Shown here piece by piece: positions 49,632 to 57,761 of a DNA stretch of 64,000 nt (positions within the stretch are counted from its first letter, which is position 1; each line of letters starts with the position of its first letter). Made by a program: the position numbers and the translations under genes. The notes under the pieces are model-generated. The model searched no databases. It saw only the letters and a program-made list of their open reading frames with translations, and was not told where the DNA came from. Source of the stretch: Enterococcus raffinosus (GTDB lineage: Bacteria > Bacillota > Bacilli > Lactobacillales > Enterococcaceae); NCBI RefSeq assembly GCF_001886185.1, contig NZ_JXLA01000025.1:1-64000 (forward strand), given 5' to 3'.

Positions 49632-50384
49632 ATGGAAAACTTTGAAGGAAAAGTAGCGTTAATTACTGGAGCAGCACATGGGATCGGTAAAGGGATCGCT
49701 GAGAAATTTGCGGCGGCGGGCGCACACACTGTGATCGTGGATTACAACCCAGAAACAGGAACGAAAGCAGCAACTGAAATTACAGAAAAATATGTCAAAT
49801 CTTTGTTTATCCAAGCGGATGTTTCGGATCCACAAGCGTTGGTAGATGCTCGTGAAAAAGTTTTCAAAGAATTTGGTCGCATCGATATTCTCGTCTTAAA
49901 TGCAGGCGTGGCTTTTGCCAATAAGATGAATGACATTTCCTTTGAAGAATGGAACAAGACATTAAGCATCAACTTGACAGGTTTGTTCAACACAGTGAAA
50001 GCTTTTTACGATGATTTCCAAACGAATAACGGTTCAATCGTCTATATCAGTTCAGGTTCAGCGTTAAGCGGAACAGGTGGCGGGGTCTCTTATCCAGCTT
50101 CTAAAGCGGGTGGCGAAGGCTTGATCCGTGGGTTAGCTAAAGAACTTGGTCCGAAAGGCGTAAATGTTAATGCAATTGCACCACGTTTGATCGATACGGG
50201 TGAAATGATGCGAGTGAATTATCCAACTCAAGAAAGTCTAGATGCCGTATTGCAAAAAATTCCGGTTCGCCGTCTTGGTACGATCGAAGATGTTGCCAAT
50301 CTTGCTTTCTTCTTAGCTGATCCAGCAAACTCATACATCCAAGGACAAACAATCTTGATGGATGGCGGCAGAACCATTGCTTAG
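49632..50384 (+). CDS. Short-chain dehydrogenase for a polyol or sugar phosphate
   Basis: A 250-residue classical SDR. TGAAHGIGKGIAEKF is the NAD(P) loop, LNAG the NNAG equivalent, YISSGSALSG and YPASK the Ser-Tyr-Lys catalytic set, and GQTILMDGG the tail. ATG 49632 follows AAAAGGAGCAATTTTAAA. Between an epimerase and an HxlB-like isomerase, it may oxidise a PTS-made polyol phosphate to the ketose phosphate those enzymes convert. The exact substrate is unknown. Confidence 0.9.
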   Translation: MENFEGKVALITGAAHGIGKGIAEKFAAAGAHTVIVDYNPETGTKAATEITEKYVKSLFIQADVSDPQALVDAREKVFKEFGRIDILVLNAGVAFANKMNDISFEEWNKTLSINLTGLFNTVKAFYDDFQTNNGSIVYISSGSALSGTGGGVSYPASKAGGEGLIRGLAKELGPKGVNVNAIAPRLIDTGEMMRVNYPTQESLDAVLQKIPVRRLGTIEDVANLAFFLADPANSYIQGQTILMDGGRTIA

Positions 50385-50400
50385 AGGAGGGAATAACCGA

Positions 50401-50955
50401 ATGAAAAACTACACACTGGATATACTGAATGAACTAACTCAAAATGCTAAGAAAATTGATCTCACTGAAATTGAAAATTTTGTTAATCAAATCAAAGCTG
50501 CGAACCACATCTTTTTAAATGGTGCCGGCCGTTCTGGTATCGCGATTCAAGCATTTGCAAATCGTTTAATGCACCTAGGTTTTTCTGTTAGCCTAGTAGG
50601 AGAAATCAGTTCCCCTCATTCTAAACCAGGTGATTTATTAATTATTTGTTCTGGCTCAGGAGAAACTGGTAGTTTGAAAAGTTTGGCAGAAAAAGCCAAA
50701 CAAAGCGGAGTTGATTTGGCATTGGTCACAATGAAAAAAGAGTCAACAATTGGTAAACTTGCCGATGCTGTATTAGTCTTGCCCGGAACGACGAAAGAAG
50801 AAAATGAACGAAACGGAGATGATTTTGCTCAACCAATGGGTTCAGCCTTTGAACAGTTAGCATTTTTGATGTTTGATGGCATGGTCTTGAATTTAATGGA
50901 AGAAACTGGAGAAACATCAGAAAAAATGTTCGGTCGACATGCGGATTTTGAATAG
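50401..50955 (+). CDS. HxlB-like 6-phospho-3-hexuloisomerase (SIS), copy 2
   Basis: A 184-residue SIS protein, a clear paralogue of the one at 43577-44116: GAGRSGIAIQAFANRLMHLG and GEISSPHSKPGDLLIICSGS repeat its blocks, and the tail HADFE resembles HADLE. ATG 50401 follows AGGAGGGAATAACCGA. It would yield fructose-6-P from a 3-hexulose-6-P. Two copies flanking two PTS sets suggest that they arose by duplication or serve two related substrates. It ends the operon. Confidence 0.9.
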   Translation: MKNYTLDILNELTQNAKKIDLTEIENFVNQIKAANHIFLNGAGRSGIAIQAFANRLMHLGFSVSLVGEISSPHSKPGDLLIICSGSGETGSLKSLAEKAKQSGVDLALVTMKKESTIGKLADAVLVLPGTTKEENERNGDDFAQPMGSAFEQLAFLMFDGMVLNLMEETGETSEKMFGRHADFE

Positions 50956-50962
50956 TTGGTTG

Positions 50963-51001
50963 AAGGGTGAATCTTTTTTTTTAAACAGCTTCACCCTTTT
51001 A
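50963..51001 (+). terminator. Terminator of the second galactitol-type operon
   Basis: AAGGGTGAA (50963-50971) and TTCACCCTT (50990-50998) pair over 9 bp; the loop is T-rich and TT follows. It lies just past the HxlB stop. Confidence 0.75.
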
Positions 51002-51085
51002 TTTATAAAGAAGGCTCAGAATTGTTGCTGGAATTCAAAACTAGCTGAAGGGTTCATTTATCAAACGGCATTGGGGGAGAAATGA

Positions 51086-51703
51086 ATGGAAGAAACGACT
51101 GTAAAGGCAGTGATTTTTGATATGGATGGCGTTTTACTTAATACTGAACCAATATCAAAGAAGGCACTTGAACAAGCGTTTAAATCAGTAAAAAAATTTT
51201 TGGATGAGCAAATATATCAAGAAATCCTTGGAAGAGTCCTAAGCGATATTAGTTATTTTTTATCTGATAAATTTACGGATATTAAGGTCGGAGAACAAAT
51301 CATTCAGGAAAGAGATCGATTCTTTTCGAATTATTATCAGGAGAATCATGTCGAGGTTTTTCCTGGAGTATGCTCCTTTTTAGAATACTTAACTAAAAGA
51401 AAGTACAAGTTGGCGGTTGCGACTTTAGCTAGTAAAGAAACTGCAGAATTTCTATTGAAAAAAACCAATATTTTTCATTATTTCGACGCGTTCTCTTTTG
51501 GCTCAGATGTAGTGAATGCAAAACCAAATCCTGAGATTTTTCTTAACGCTGCGGAGAAACTTGAGATTAAATCAACGTCAGCGTACATTGTTGAAGATGC
51601 GGTCTCAGGACTAGTGGGTGCTATTTCAGGTGGATTTATTCCAGTCTATATTCCTGAAAAAGAAGTTGATCAAGAATACAGTCTGATTCATTCTTGGTGC
51701 TGA
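51086..51703 (+). CDS. HAD-family sugar phosphatase / phosphoglucomutase-like
   Basis: A 205-residue HAD hydrolase. IFDMDGVLLNTEP carries the two Asp residues of motif I; ATLASKETAE, NAKPNPEIF and VEDAVSGLVGA give motifs II to IV. The Thr of motif II is replaced in part (VATLAS). It stands alone after a terminator with a TGGGGGAG ribosome site, in front of the fourth LevR-like gene. It could be a phosphatase for excess sugar phosphates or a beta-phosphoglucomutase. A small hairpin CTGATA/TATCAG (51700-51716) covers its stop. Confidence 0.85.
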   Translation: MEETTVKAVIFDMDGVLLNTEPISKKALEQAFKSVKKFLDEQIYQEILGRVLSDISYFLSDKFTDIKVGEQIIQERDRFFSNYYQENHVEVFPGVCSFLEYLTKRKYKLAVATLASKETAEFLLKKTNIFHYFDAFSFGSDVVNAKPNPEIFLNAAEKLEIKSTSAYIVEDAVSGLVGAISGGFIPVYIPEKEVDQEYSLIHSWC

Positions 51704-51723
51704 TACTTTTTATCAGTGAGAAC

Positions 51724-51751
51724 TTGATTCTTTTTCTCATTTAATTATAAT
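51724..51751 (+). promoter_or_regulatory. Candidate sigma-A promoter of the fourth LevR-like gene
   Basis: TTGATT (51724-51729), 16-bp spacer, TATAAT (51746-51751), 42 bases ahead of the ATG and its AGAGGTG ribosome site. Confidence 0.6.
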
Positions 51752-51793
51752 CTATAGACGAGTCACGAATGAGAGTTAGAAAGAGGTGTTTTT

Positions 51794-54232
51794 ATGGGGA
51801 GACGTGAAGAAGTATTATCTTTTATTAGTGAGTGTAAAGTTTCCAAAGTTACGACAGCAGATGTGTCTGAGCATTTGGTGATTAGTCGGACAGCGGCAAG
51901 TAGAGAATTGAATGCTTTAGTTAGAGAAGGCCTAATAGGGAAACAAAAAGGGAAGCCGGTACATTATTTTATGAATAGTGAATACCAGTTAGAGCAACCC
52001 AATGATTCTAAATCTCCTCAAAAACCGCATACTCCTAATTCATTGATAAAAACATCAGAAAAACTGAATGCGTTTTCTGGATTTATTGGTGCTGAAGGAA
52101 GTTTGAGCACACACATTAACTCCGCTAAAGCAGCGATAATGTATCCGCCTAATGGACTACATACAATCATTTTGGGTTCTACTGGGGTCGGGAAAAGCAC
52201 CTTCGCCCAGATAATGTTTCAGTATGGTCAAGAAATCGGCAGATTTAGCAATAAAAGTCCCTTTATTCATTTTAATTGTGCGGACTATTCTAACAATCCG
52301 CAACTCCTCTTATCGATCTTATTCGGATATGTCAAAGGGGCCTTCACAGGTGCTGACACAGATAAAGCGGGGATTATCGAAAAATCTAATCATGGCGTAT
52401 TGTTTTTAGATGAAATTCATCGACTACCCCCTGAGGGCCAAGAAATGCTTTTTACAATTATTGATACTCAGAAATTTCGCAGGCTAGGCGAAGCGGATAC
52501 TGCGGCCAGAACGGTTAATGTACTGATACTATGTGCGACAACAGAAAATATTGATAGCTCCCTATTGCAAACGTTCAACCGACGTTTTCCGATGGTATTA
52601 ACATTGCCGGATCTTAAGGATCGAACCTTCAAGGAACGGATACAATTGATTGACTACTTTTTTTGTATTGAATCCAAAAAAATTGAGCATGAAATTAAAG
52701 TTGAAAAAACAGTTATTGACTATTTAGCAACGTATTCATGTCCAGGAAATATTGGTCAATTAAAAAATGATATTCAAATTTTTTGCGCTAAGGAATTTGC
52801 ACAGACTATGATACAGGGAAAAAGAGCGATTTACATCTCATTTGATCATTTAGAAGCTCGCGAGGTGATTGATCCTAAAGAAAATAACCATGTTCAGGAT
52901 ACAGTGTATTTTCAAGGTGAAAAGATGCGTTCTGATCAGTCCTCACCGATAACTATTCCAGAAGCAATCGGAAATGAGACATCCTTTTATCAATCCGTCT
53001 TGGAAAGGTACTCAACTCTGCTAAAAGAGGGGCGATCAATCAAGGAAATCCAACAAAAAATCACATCATTCATCGATGATTTCTTCCAGGTCGACTTAAA
53101 ACCTGATCATGTGGATGTTCATTCGAATAAGGGAATCGAAAAACTAGTTTCCAAAGAGATATTGGATATTGTTGAAGAAATAATCCGAGAAATTTCAGTA
53201 GATTTAGAAGTTAAAAGTGACCCGCATATCACTTATAACCTGGCTCTGCATGTTGAGGCCTTGGTATTAAAACTTCAAACGAATAATAACCCTTATCGAT
53301 CAAAAAAAATTGTTGAGCTTAGTTCAGAGACGTATTTCAAGAAATATGCAGATAAGTTGATCATTGAAATCAATCGAAAAATGGGCGTAGAAATACCGGT
53401 CGAAGAACAGGAAATCATCGAGCTATTTTTAGATACCATTTATCAAAATGTGCGACAAAACCCTATTGGAATTTTGATACTTATGCATGGCGTCGGTGTC
53501 GCCACTAATTTAGCGAAAATGGTTAATGACTTATTGGGGATAAGCCACGCCGTTGGAGTCGATATGCCGCTTGATGAGAGTGTTGAGAATGTGTATCACA
53601 AAGCTTTGCAGACTGTTAAGCGAATTGATCGCGGCTCTGGAGTACTCTTGCTAGCCGATATGGGGTCCTTCTCATCTTTTCCAAGTAAAATTGCAAAAGA
53701 CACAGGAATAGAAATAATGGTCATTGACAATGTTACCTCGCCAATCATCATTGAAGCCACTAGAAAAGCTTTGTTTGCCAATATGGGTATGAAAAAACTC
53801 GTTAATGAGTTGTTAGAAGAAAGTACCTATTTCATGGGCAATAGGCGTGACTCGAATATTTTTGATTATTCAAGTCGCCGGCTGATAAAAAATAAGGATC
53901 ATCTTTTTTATAATTCATTAGAGAAAAGCGTGATATTTTTGAATGTCTATAAGGCAACTGAAGCCCTCGATGAAATATTGATTTCACTGGCTAAACGAAT
54001 GAATTTTGAAATTATTGATACCCTTGTCATAAAGTTCTATTTTCATTGTCTTGGAATGTTGGAGCGAGCAATTCGTAAGGAAAGCCTTGATTTTGAGGTA
54101 GAGGAATTGGAGAAGGATGCTGATTTTAGAGAAGTAAAAAGAGAAGTGGGTATTTTGGAAAGAATGTACGGAGCTGCTATTTCTGATAGCGAGATTTTAT
54201 ATGTGACCAAGATTATCAAGGGATTTTTATAA
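51794..54232 (+). CDS. LevR-type sigma-54 activator lacking the IIB module
   Basis: An 812-residue enhancer-binding protein. N-terminal winged helix (SEHLVISRTAASRELNALVR near 25-44); Walker A GSTGVGKS (128-135), GAFTGA (182-187), Walker B LFLDEIH (203-209); PRD; IIA-Man-like module with LMHGVGVAT (His kept); last PRD with KFYFHCLGMLERAI. Where the first and second LevR proteins of this window have a IIB-Gat-like domain with CxxGLGT, this one goes straight into the last PRD, so it has about 80 fewer residues and fewer phosphorylation inputs. Its target is the -24/-12 promoter at 54386. Confidence 0.92.
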   Translation: MGRREEVLSFISECKVSKVTTADVSEHLVISRTAASRELNALVREGLIGKQKGKPVHYFMNSEYQLEQPNDSKSPQKPHTPNSLIKTSEKLNAFSGFIGAEGSLSTHINSAKAAIMYPPNGLHTIILGSTGVGKSTFAQIMFQYGQEIGRFSNKSPFIHFNCADYSNNPQLLLSILFGYVKGAFTGADTDKAGIIEKSNHGVLFLDEIHRLPPEGQEMLFTIIDTQKFRRLGEADTAARTVNVLILCATTENIDSSLLQTFNRRFPMVLTLPDLKDRTFKERIQLIDYFFCIESKKIEHEIKVEKTVIDYLATYSCPGNIGQLKNDIQIFCAKEFAQTMIQGKRAIYISFDHLEAREVIDPKENNHVQDTVYFQGEKMRSDQSSPITIPEAIGNETSFYQSVLERYSTLLKEGRSIKEIQQKITSFIDDFFQVDLKPDHVDVHSNKGIEKLVSKEILDIVEEIIREISVDLEVKSDPHITYNLALHVEALVLKLQTNNNPYRSKKIVELSSETYFKKYADKLIIEINRKMGVEIPVEEQEIIELFLDTIYQNVRQNPIGILILMHGVGVATNLAKMVNDLLGISHAVGVDMPLDESVENVYHKALQTVKRIDRGSGVLLLADMGSFSSFPSKIAKDTGIEIMVIDNVTSPIIIEATRKALFANMGMKKLVNELLEESTYFMGNRRDSNIFDYSSRRLIKNKDHLFYNSLEKSVIFLNVYKATEALDEILISLAKRMNFEIIDTLVIKFYFHCLGMLERAIRKESLDFEVEELEKDADFREVKREVGILERMYGAAISDSEILYVTKIIKGFL

Positions 54233-54235
54233 AAG

Positions 54236-54275
54236 GATCATCTGTTACAGCAGAAGTGTAACAGATGATCTTTTT
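54236..54275 (+). terminator. Terminator of the fourth LevR-like gene
   Basis: GATCATCTGTTACA (54236-54249) and TGTAACAGATGATC (54257-54270) form a perfect 14-bp stem with a 7-base loop, then TTTTTC. Its TGTTACA core resembles the enhancer dyad 66 bases downstream. Confidence 0.9.
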
Positions 54276-54302
54276 CACTTTGCACACATTGGAAAAATAG
54301 TC

Positions 54303-54328
54303 ATGTGTGACAAAAAGATGTTACACAT
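54303..54328. promoter_or_regulatory. Probable LevR enhancer (UAS) dyad
   Basis: ATGTGTGACA (54303-54312) and TGTTACACAT (54319-54328) form an inverted repeat with one mismatch per arm pair and a 6-base spacer, centred about 72 bp upstream of the -24 element. TGCACACAT (near 54287) and CATGTGTGC (near 54370) are related flanking half sites. Confidence 0.7.
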
Positions 54329-54385
54329 CAGGAAGGTTTAGCGGAAAAGCTTATCATAAAGCGGTTTCCATGTGTGCGAGAAAAC

Positions 54386-54402
54386 TGGCACGCTAGTTGC
54401 TT
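54386..54402 (+). promoter_or_regulatory. Sigma-54 promoter of the fifth mannose-type PTS
   Basis: TGGCAC (54386-54391) and TTGCTT (54397-54402) have GG and GC exactly 12 bases apart. Transcription should begin near 54411, ahead of GAAAGGAAGGG. Confidence 0.93.
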
Positions 54403-54431
54403 TATATTAAGTTGAAAGGAAGGGTGAGTGT

Positions 54432-54857
54432 ATGATTGGAATTTTAGTGTTGAGTCACGGCAATCTTTCACAAGGGATTGTAGAAAGTGGGAAAATGATT
54501 GTTGGTACGAATGAGAAAGTTGATTATCTGGGTCTCTATGAAGGCAATAACATTGATGAGTTCTACGATCGAACGGCTGAAAAGATTCAAGCAATGGATG
54601 ATGGAGATGGCGTACTGGTATTTTCAGACCTCTACGGGGCGAGTCCCTTCAAGGCCACAGCTTATTGTGTGAAAAAGCTGCCAGACACGAATTATCGTTC
54701 GATTTCAGGGGTGAATTTTTCCATGTTTATTGAGAGCGTTTTAGTGCGAGACTCAATGGGGTTAGATGAATTGGCTGCCCATATCATGGATACAGGAAAA
54801 ACGAACATCAAGGAATTATTTACAGAAGCAAAAACACTTTCTAAGGAGGAAGAATAA
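54432..54857 (+). CDS. PTS mannose-type enzyme IIA (fifth system)
   Basis: A 141-residue cytoplasmic IIA-Man protein, phospho-His9 in ILVLSHGNLSQG. VFSDLYGASPFKAT and YRSISGVNFSMFIE are typical. GAAAGGAAGGG precedes ATG. Its stop overlaps the IIB ATG by one base (54857), so they are coupled. First gene in a sigma-54 operon that also includes an epimerase and a polyol dehydrogenase. Confidence 0.92.
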   Translation: MIGILVLSHGNLSQGIVESGKMIVGTNEKVDYLGLYEGNNIDEFYDRTAEKIQAMDDGDGVLVFSDLYGASPFKATAYCVKKLPDTNYRSISGVNFSMFIESVLVRDSMGLDELAAHIMDTGKTNIKELFTEAKTLSKEEE

Positions 54858-55330
54858 TGAGAAATATTGTATTTACTCGAATCGATGATCGTTTGATTCA
54901 TGGTCAAGTAATGACTGCTTGGGTTCATGAAACCAAGGCAAATGAAATTGTGATTATTGATAACGAAGTAGCACAGGATGATTTTCTAAAAATGATTATG
55001 ACTTCATCAGCGCCCGCCGGTATCAAGGTGTTGATTATGTCTGAGGAACAGGCCATCGATTACCTGACACAGGAGCCAGATGGAAACAAGCTGATTGTTT
55101 TAGCGAAGAATCCTAAAGTAATCAAAAATATCACTGATGGCGGTGTGAAGATCGAGGCATTAAATGTTGGCGGGATGGGTGCACGAAAAGACCGCACACA
55201 ATTGTATCGAAATATTTCTGTCAGTGATGAAGAGCGGGCTTGCTTCAAACAACTCATCACAGACGGAACTTCTGTTTACGTTCAAGTAATCCCAGAAGAA
55301 AAAAGTGCAAATATCGAACAATACTTATAA
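54857..55330 (+). CDS. PTS mannose-type enzyme IIB (fifth system)
   Basis: A 157-residue cytoplasmic IIB-Man protein. TRIDDRLIHGQVMTAWV gives phospho-His15; VIIDNEVAQDDF and YVQVIPEEKSANI are family features. AAGGAGGAAG lies at the end of IIA. It phosphorylates the sugar taken in by IIC/IID. Confidence 0.93.
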   Translation: MRNIVFTRIDDRLIHGQVMTAWVHETKANEIVIIDNEVAQDDFLKMIMTSSAPAGIKVLIMSEEQAIDYLTQEPDGNKLIVLAKNPKVIKNITDGGVKIEALNVGGMGARKDRTQLYRNISVSDEERACFKQLITDGTSVYVQVIPEEKSANIEQYL

Positions 55331-55345
55331 AAGGGAGAGAAGAAA

Positions 55346-56104
55346 ATGGAGATTAATGTCTTTCAAGCATTATTGATTGGGTTGATTTATTACCTGAGTA
55401 TAAATGGGACACCTTGGCTCACATTATTGGGTAGTACCGTACTAGCACGTCCATTGATTTGCGGAACATTGGTAGGTTTGGTCCTTGGGGATGTTGTTCA
55501 GGGTTGTGTGATCGGGGCTGCGATCAGCTTGCCTTACTTAGCTTATATTTCTGCCGGTGGTACTGTGCCGATGGACCCAGGCTTGGCTGGAACATTAGGA
55601 ACAGCTTTAGCTATGGCAGCGAATGCTTCACCAGAAGTAGCAGTTTCGATGGCAGTACCGATCGGCTTGTTGGGAACCGTTATTTGGATCGCTCATATGA
55701 CGGTCGATATTTCGTTCCTACACATGATCGATAAGGCAGCGGATGATTTAAATTCGAAGAAAATTGATCGCATTCAGATGTTTATACCACAGCTCTTTTT
55801 AATGCTGATTTCAGTGATTCCAGTCTTTATTATTGCTTACTTTGGATCAGGTGTTGTGAAGGATATTCTTGATGCCTTAGAAGGAAAACCGCTACATGTG
55901 CTAGAAGTAATCGGTGGTGTGCTGCCTGCATTGGGGGTTGCGATGATTTTGAAATCGATCATGAGCAAGGATACTGCGGCGTTCTATTTCTTAGGATTTG
56001 TTTTGGCAGTGTATTTAGAATTACCCATCATTGCCGTTTCTATTTTAGCCTTTATCACGGCGTTTGTTTATACGCAATTATTCTTTAAGCCCAATCAAGT
56101 TTAA
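55346..56104 (+). CDS. PTS mannose-type enzyme IIC (fifth system)
   Basis: A 252-residue membrane subunit. VFQALLIGLIYYLSING is the first helix, followed by LARPLICGTLVGLVLGD, ISLPYLAYISAGGTVPMD and GGVLPALGVAMIL, the IIC-Man hallmarks. AAGGGAGAG precedes ATG. It ends 22 bases before IID. Substrate unknown; downstream genes suggest a pentitol or hexitol. Confidence 0.92.
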   Translation: MEINVFQALLIGLIYYLSINGTPWLTLLGSTVLARPLICGTLVGLVLGDVVQGCVIGAAISLPYLAYISAGGTVPMDPGLAGTLGTALAMAANASPEVAVSMAVPIGLLGTVIWIAHMTVDISFLHMIDKAADDLNSKKIDRIQMFIPQLFLMLISVIPVFIIAYFGSGVVKDILDALEGKPLHVLEVIGGVLPALGVAMILKSIMSKDTAAFYFLGFVLAVYLELPIIAVSILAFITAFVYTQLFFKPNQV

Positions 56105-56126
56105 ATAAGAGGAGTGTGACCGATCA

Positions 56127-56951
56127 ATGGAACAAACAGTAGAAAAGAAACTCACTAAAAAGGAAATCAAAAAAAGTTTTTGGCGTTGGACGTGTTTTTC
56201 TCATTCAAATTATAACTATGAACGAATGCAATCATCTGGTTTTTTACATGCCATGCTGCCAGTCTTAGATAAACTTTATGGGGATGATGAAGAAGCTCTT
56301 CGAAAAAGTTATCATCGTCATCTGGAATTTTTCAATACGGAACCTCATTTTGGCGGAATCATCGGTGGTTTGACGATTGCTTTAGAAGAAGAAAAAGCCG
56401 CAGGTGCGCCAATTACTGGAGATGCGATCAATTCAATTAAAACAGGATTGATGGGTCCATTAGCTGGAATTGGCGACACGTTGTGGCAAGGAACCCTTGT
56501 ACCGATCCTTTTATCCATTGCGATCAGTATTGGTTCAGAGGGCAATGTCTTTGGTCCGATTTTCTACATCGTGTCGATGTTTGCCACCATGCTGGGACTT
56601 GCGTATTACTTGTGGATGCAGGGCTATAGTTACGGAAAAGAAGGAATCCAGAAATTGATGGGTGGCGACCTACTGAAAAAAGTAATGCTGGGCGCTAAAG
56701 TAATGGGAGGTGTTGTTATCGGTGCACTGACAGCGAACTATGTCAGCTTGAGCACAAGTTTAGTGTTTAAGTTTAATGATTTAAAGCTAAATGTCCAAAC
56801 CGATATTTTGGATAAATTATTAAAAGGCATGCTGCCATTAGCTGTAACGATGATCGCCTTGATTTGTTTGAATAAAAAAATGAAATCTACCACCGTGCTA
56901 TTGATCTTAGTCTTGATCTCAGCTGTCGGAGCGATCATCGGAATTTTCTAA
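56127..56951 (+). CDS. PTS mannose-type enzyme IID (fifth system)
   Basis: A 274-residue membrane subunit. SHSNYNYERMQSSGFLHAML, HLEFFNTEPHFGGIIGG, ALEEEKA and MGPLAGIGDTLWQGTL are the IID marks. The C-terminal half is hydrophobic. GAGGAGTG precedes ATG. A 117-base gap follows before the epimerase gene. Confidence 0.92.
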   Translation: MEQTVEKKLTKKEIKKSFWRWTCFSHSNYNYERMQSSGFLHAMLPVLDKLYGDDEEALRKSYHRHLEFFNTEPHFGGIIGGLTIALEEEKAAGAPITGDAINSIKTGLMGPLAGIGDTLWQGTLVPILLSIAISIGSEGNVFGPIFYIVSMFATMLGLAYYLWMQGYSYGKEGIQKLMGGDLLKKVMLGAKVMGGVVIGALTANYVSLSTSLVFKFNDLKLNVQTDILDKLLKGMLPLAVTMIALICLNKKMKSTTVLLILVLISAVGAIIGIF

Positions 56952-57068
56952 GGGGTTAGAAGCAGTCATCCGTTTTAGCTTGAAGCTGTAATTCTAAGAA
57001 AGAGAAACTTGAGATAGTCCTATCCAATTTGGCTATCTACTATAAAAAACAAAGGACGTGTGCAGTTC

Positions 57069-57740
57069 ATGGGATTAAATAAATTTATTTCTCCATCAAT
57101 CATGGTTCCAAAGATCTACGAATATGAAGAGTACATGAAACAATTTGAACAGTATAAGCTCTCCGTCATTCACTTCGACGTAATGGATGGTCATTTTGTA
57201 CCAAACATCATGCTAGGGACATCTGTCTTTAGTGATTTGAAAGAAATGACCGAGATACCGATAGATATTCACTTGATGGTTAACGAACCAGAAAAATACA
57301 TTTCTATGTTTACGACAAGAAAGGATGACTGGGTTAGTTTCCATCCAGAAACAACGAATCAACCCTATCGATTGCTTCAAACAATCAAAGATATGGGTTG
57401 TAGAGCCGGCCTAGTGATTAGCCCTGGGACGCCAATTTCTTATTTAGAAGAATGTCTTGATCAACTTGATTACGTGACCTTAATGACAGTAAATCCAGGA
57501 TTTGCAGGACAGACATTAGTCCCTAATTCTTTTGATAAATTAAGAAGAATCAGGCAGCTGCTAGATTCTTTCAATCCTGAAATTGATCTCGTAGTGGATG
57601 GAAATACGACACCGGAGAACAGTAAAAAAATGTCTGAAAGTGGCGCAAACGGGTTTGTCGTTGGCAGTGCCTCTAAAATTCTCAAAAATCCAAGTACCTT
57701 TGGAAAGTATCACGATGAATTTATGGCTGTACTAGGATAA
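57069..57740 (+). CDS. Ribulose-phosphate 3-epimerase family enzyme
   Basis: A 223-residue TIM-barrel epimerase. HFDVMDGHFVPN and DIHLMVNEP hold the metal ligands, ISPGTPISYLEECL and MTVNPGFAGQTL follow, and VVDGNTT has the catalytic Asp where RPE has VDGG. It differs clearly from the copy at 48933-49577. With the polyol dehydrogenase next door it would convert a ribulose-5-P-like ketose to xylulose-5-P; the Lactobacillus casei ribitol cluster has a comparable mannose PTS, dehydrogenase and epimerase. The start is uncertain: GTG 57060 is also possible after AAAGGAC. Confidence 0.88.
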   Translation: MGLNKFISPSIMVPKIYEYEEYMKQFEQYKLSVIHFDVMDGHFVPNIMLGTSVFSDLKEMTEIPIDIHLMVNEPEKYISMFTTRKDDWVSFHPETTNQPYRLLQTIKDMGCRAGLVISPGTPISYLEECLDQLDYVTLMTVNPGFAGQTLVPNSFDKLRRIRQLLDSFNPEIDLVVDGNTTPENSKKMSESGANGFVVGSASKILKNPSTFGKYHDEFMAVLG

Positions 57741-57761
57741 AAAGAAGGGGTCTAGTTGAAT

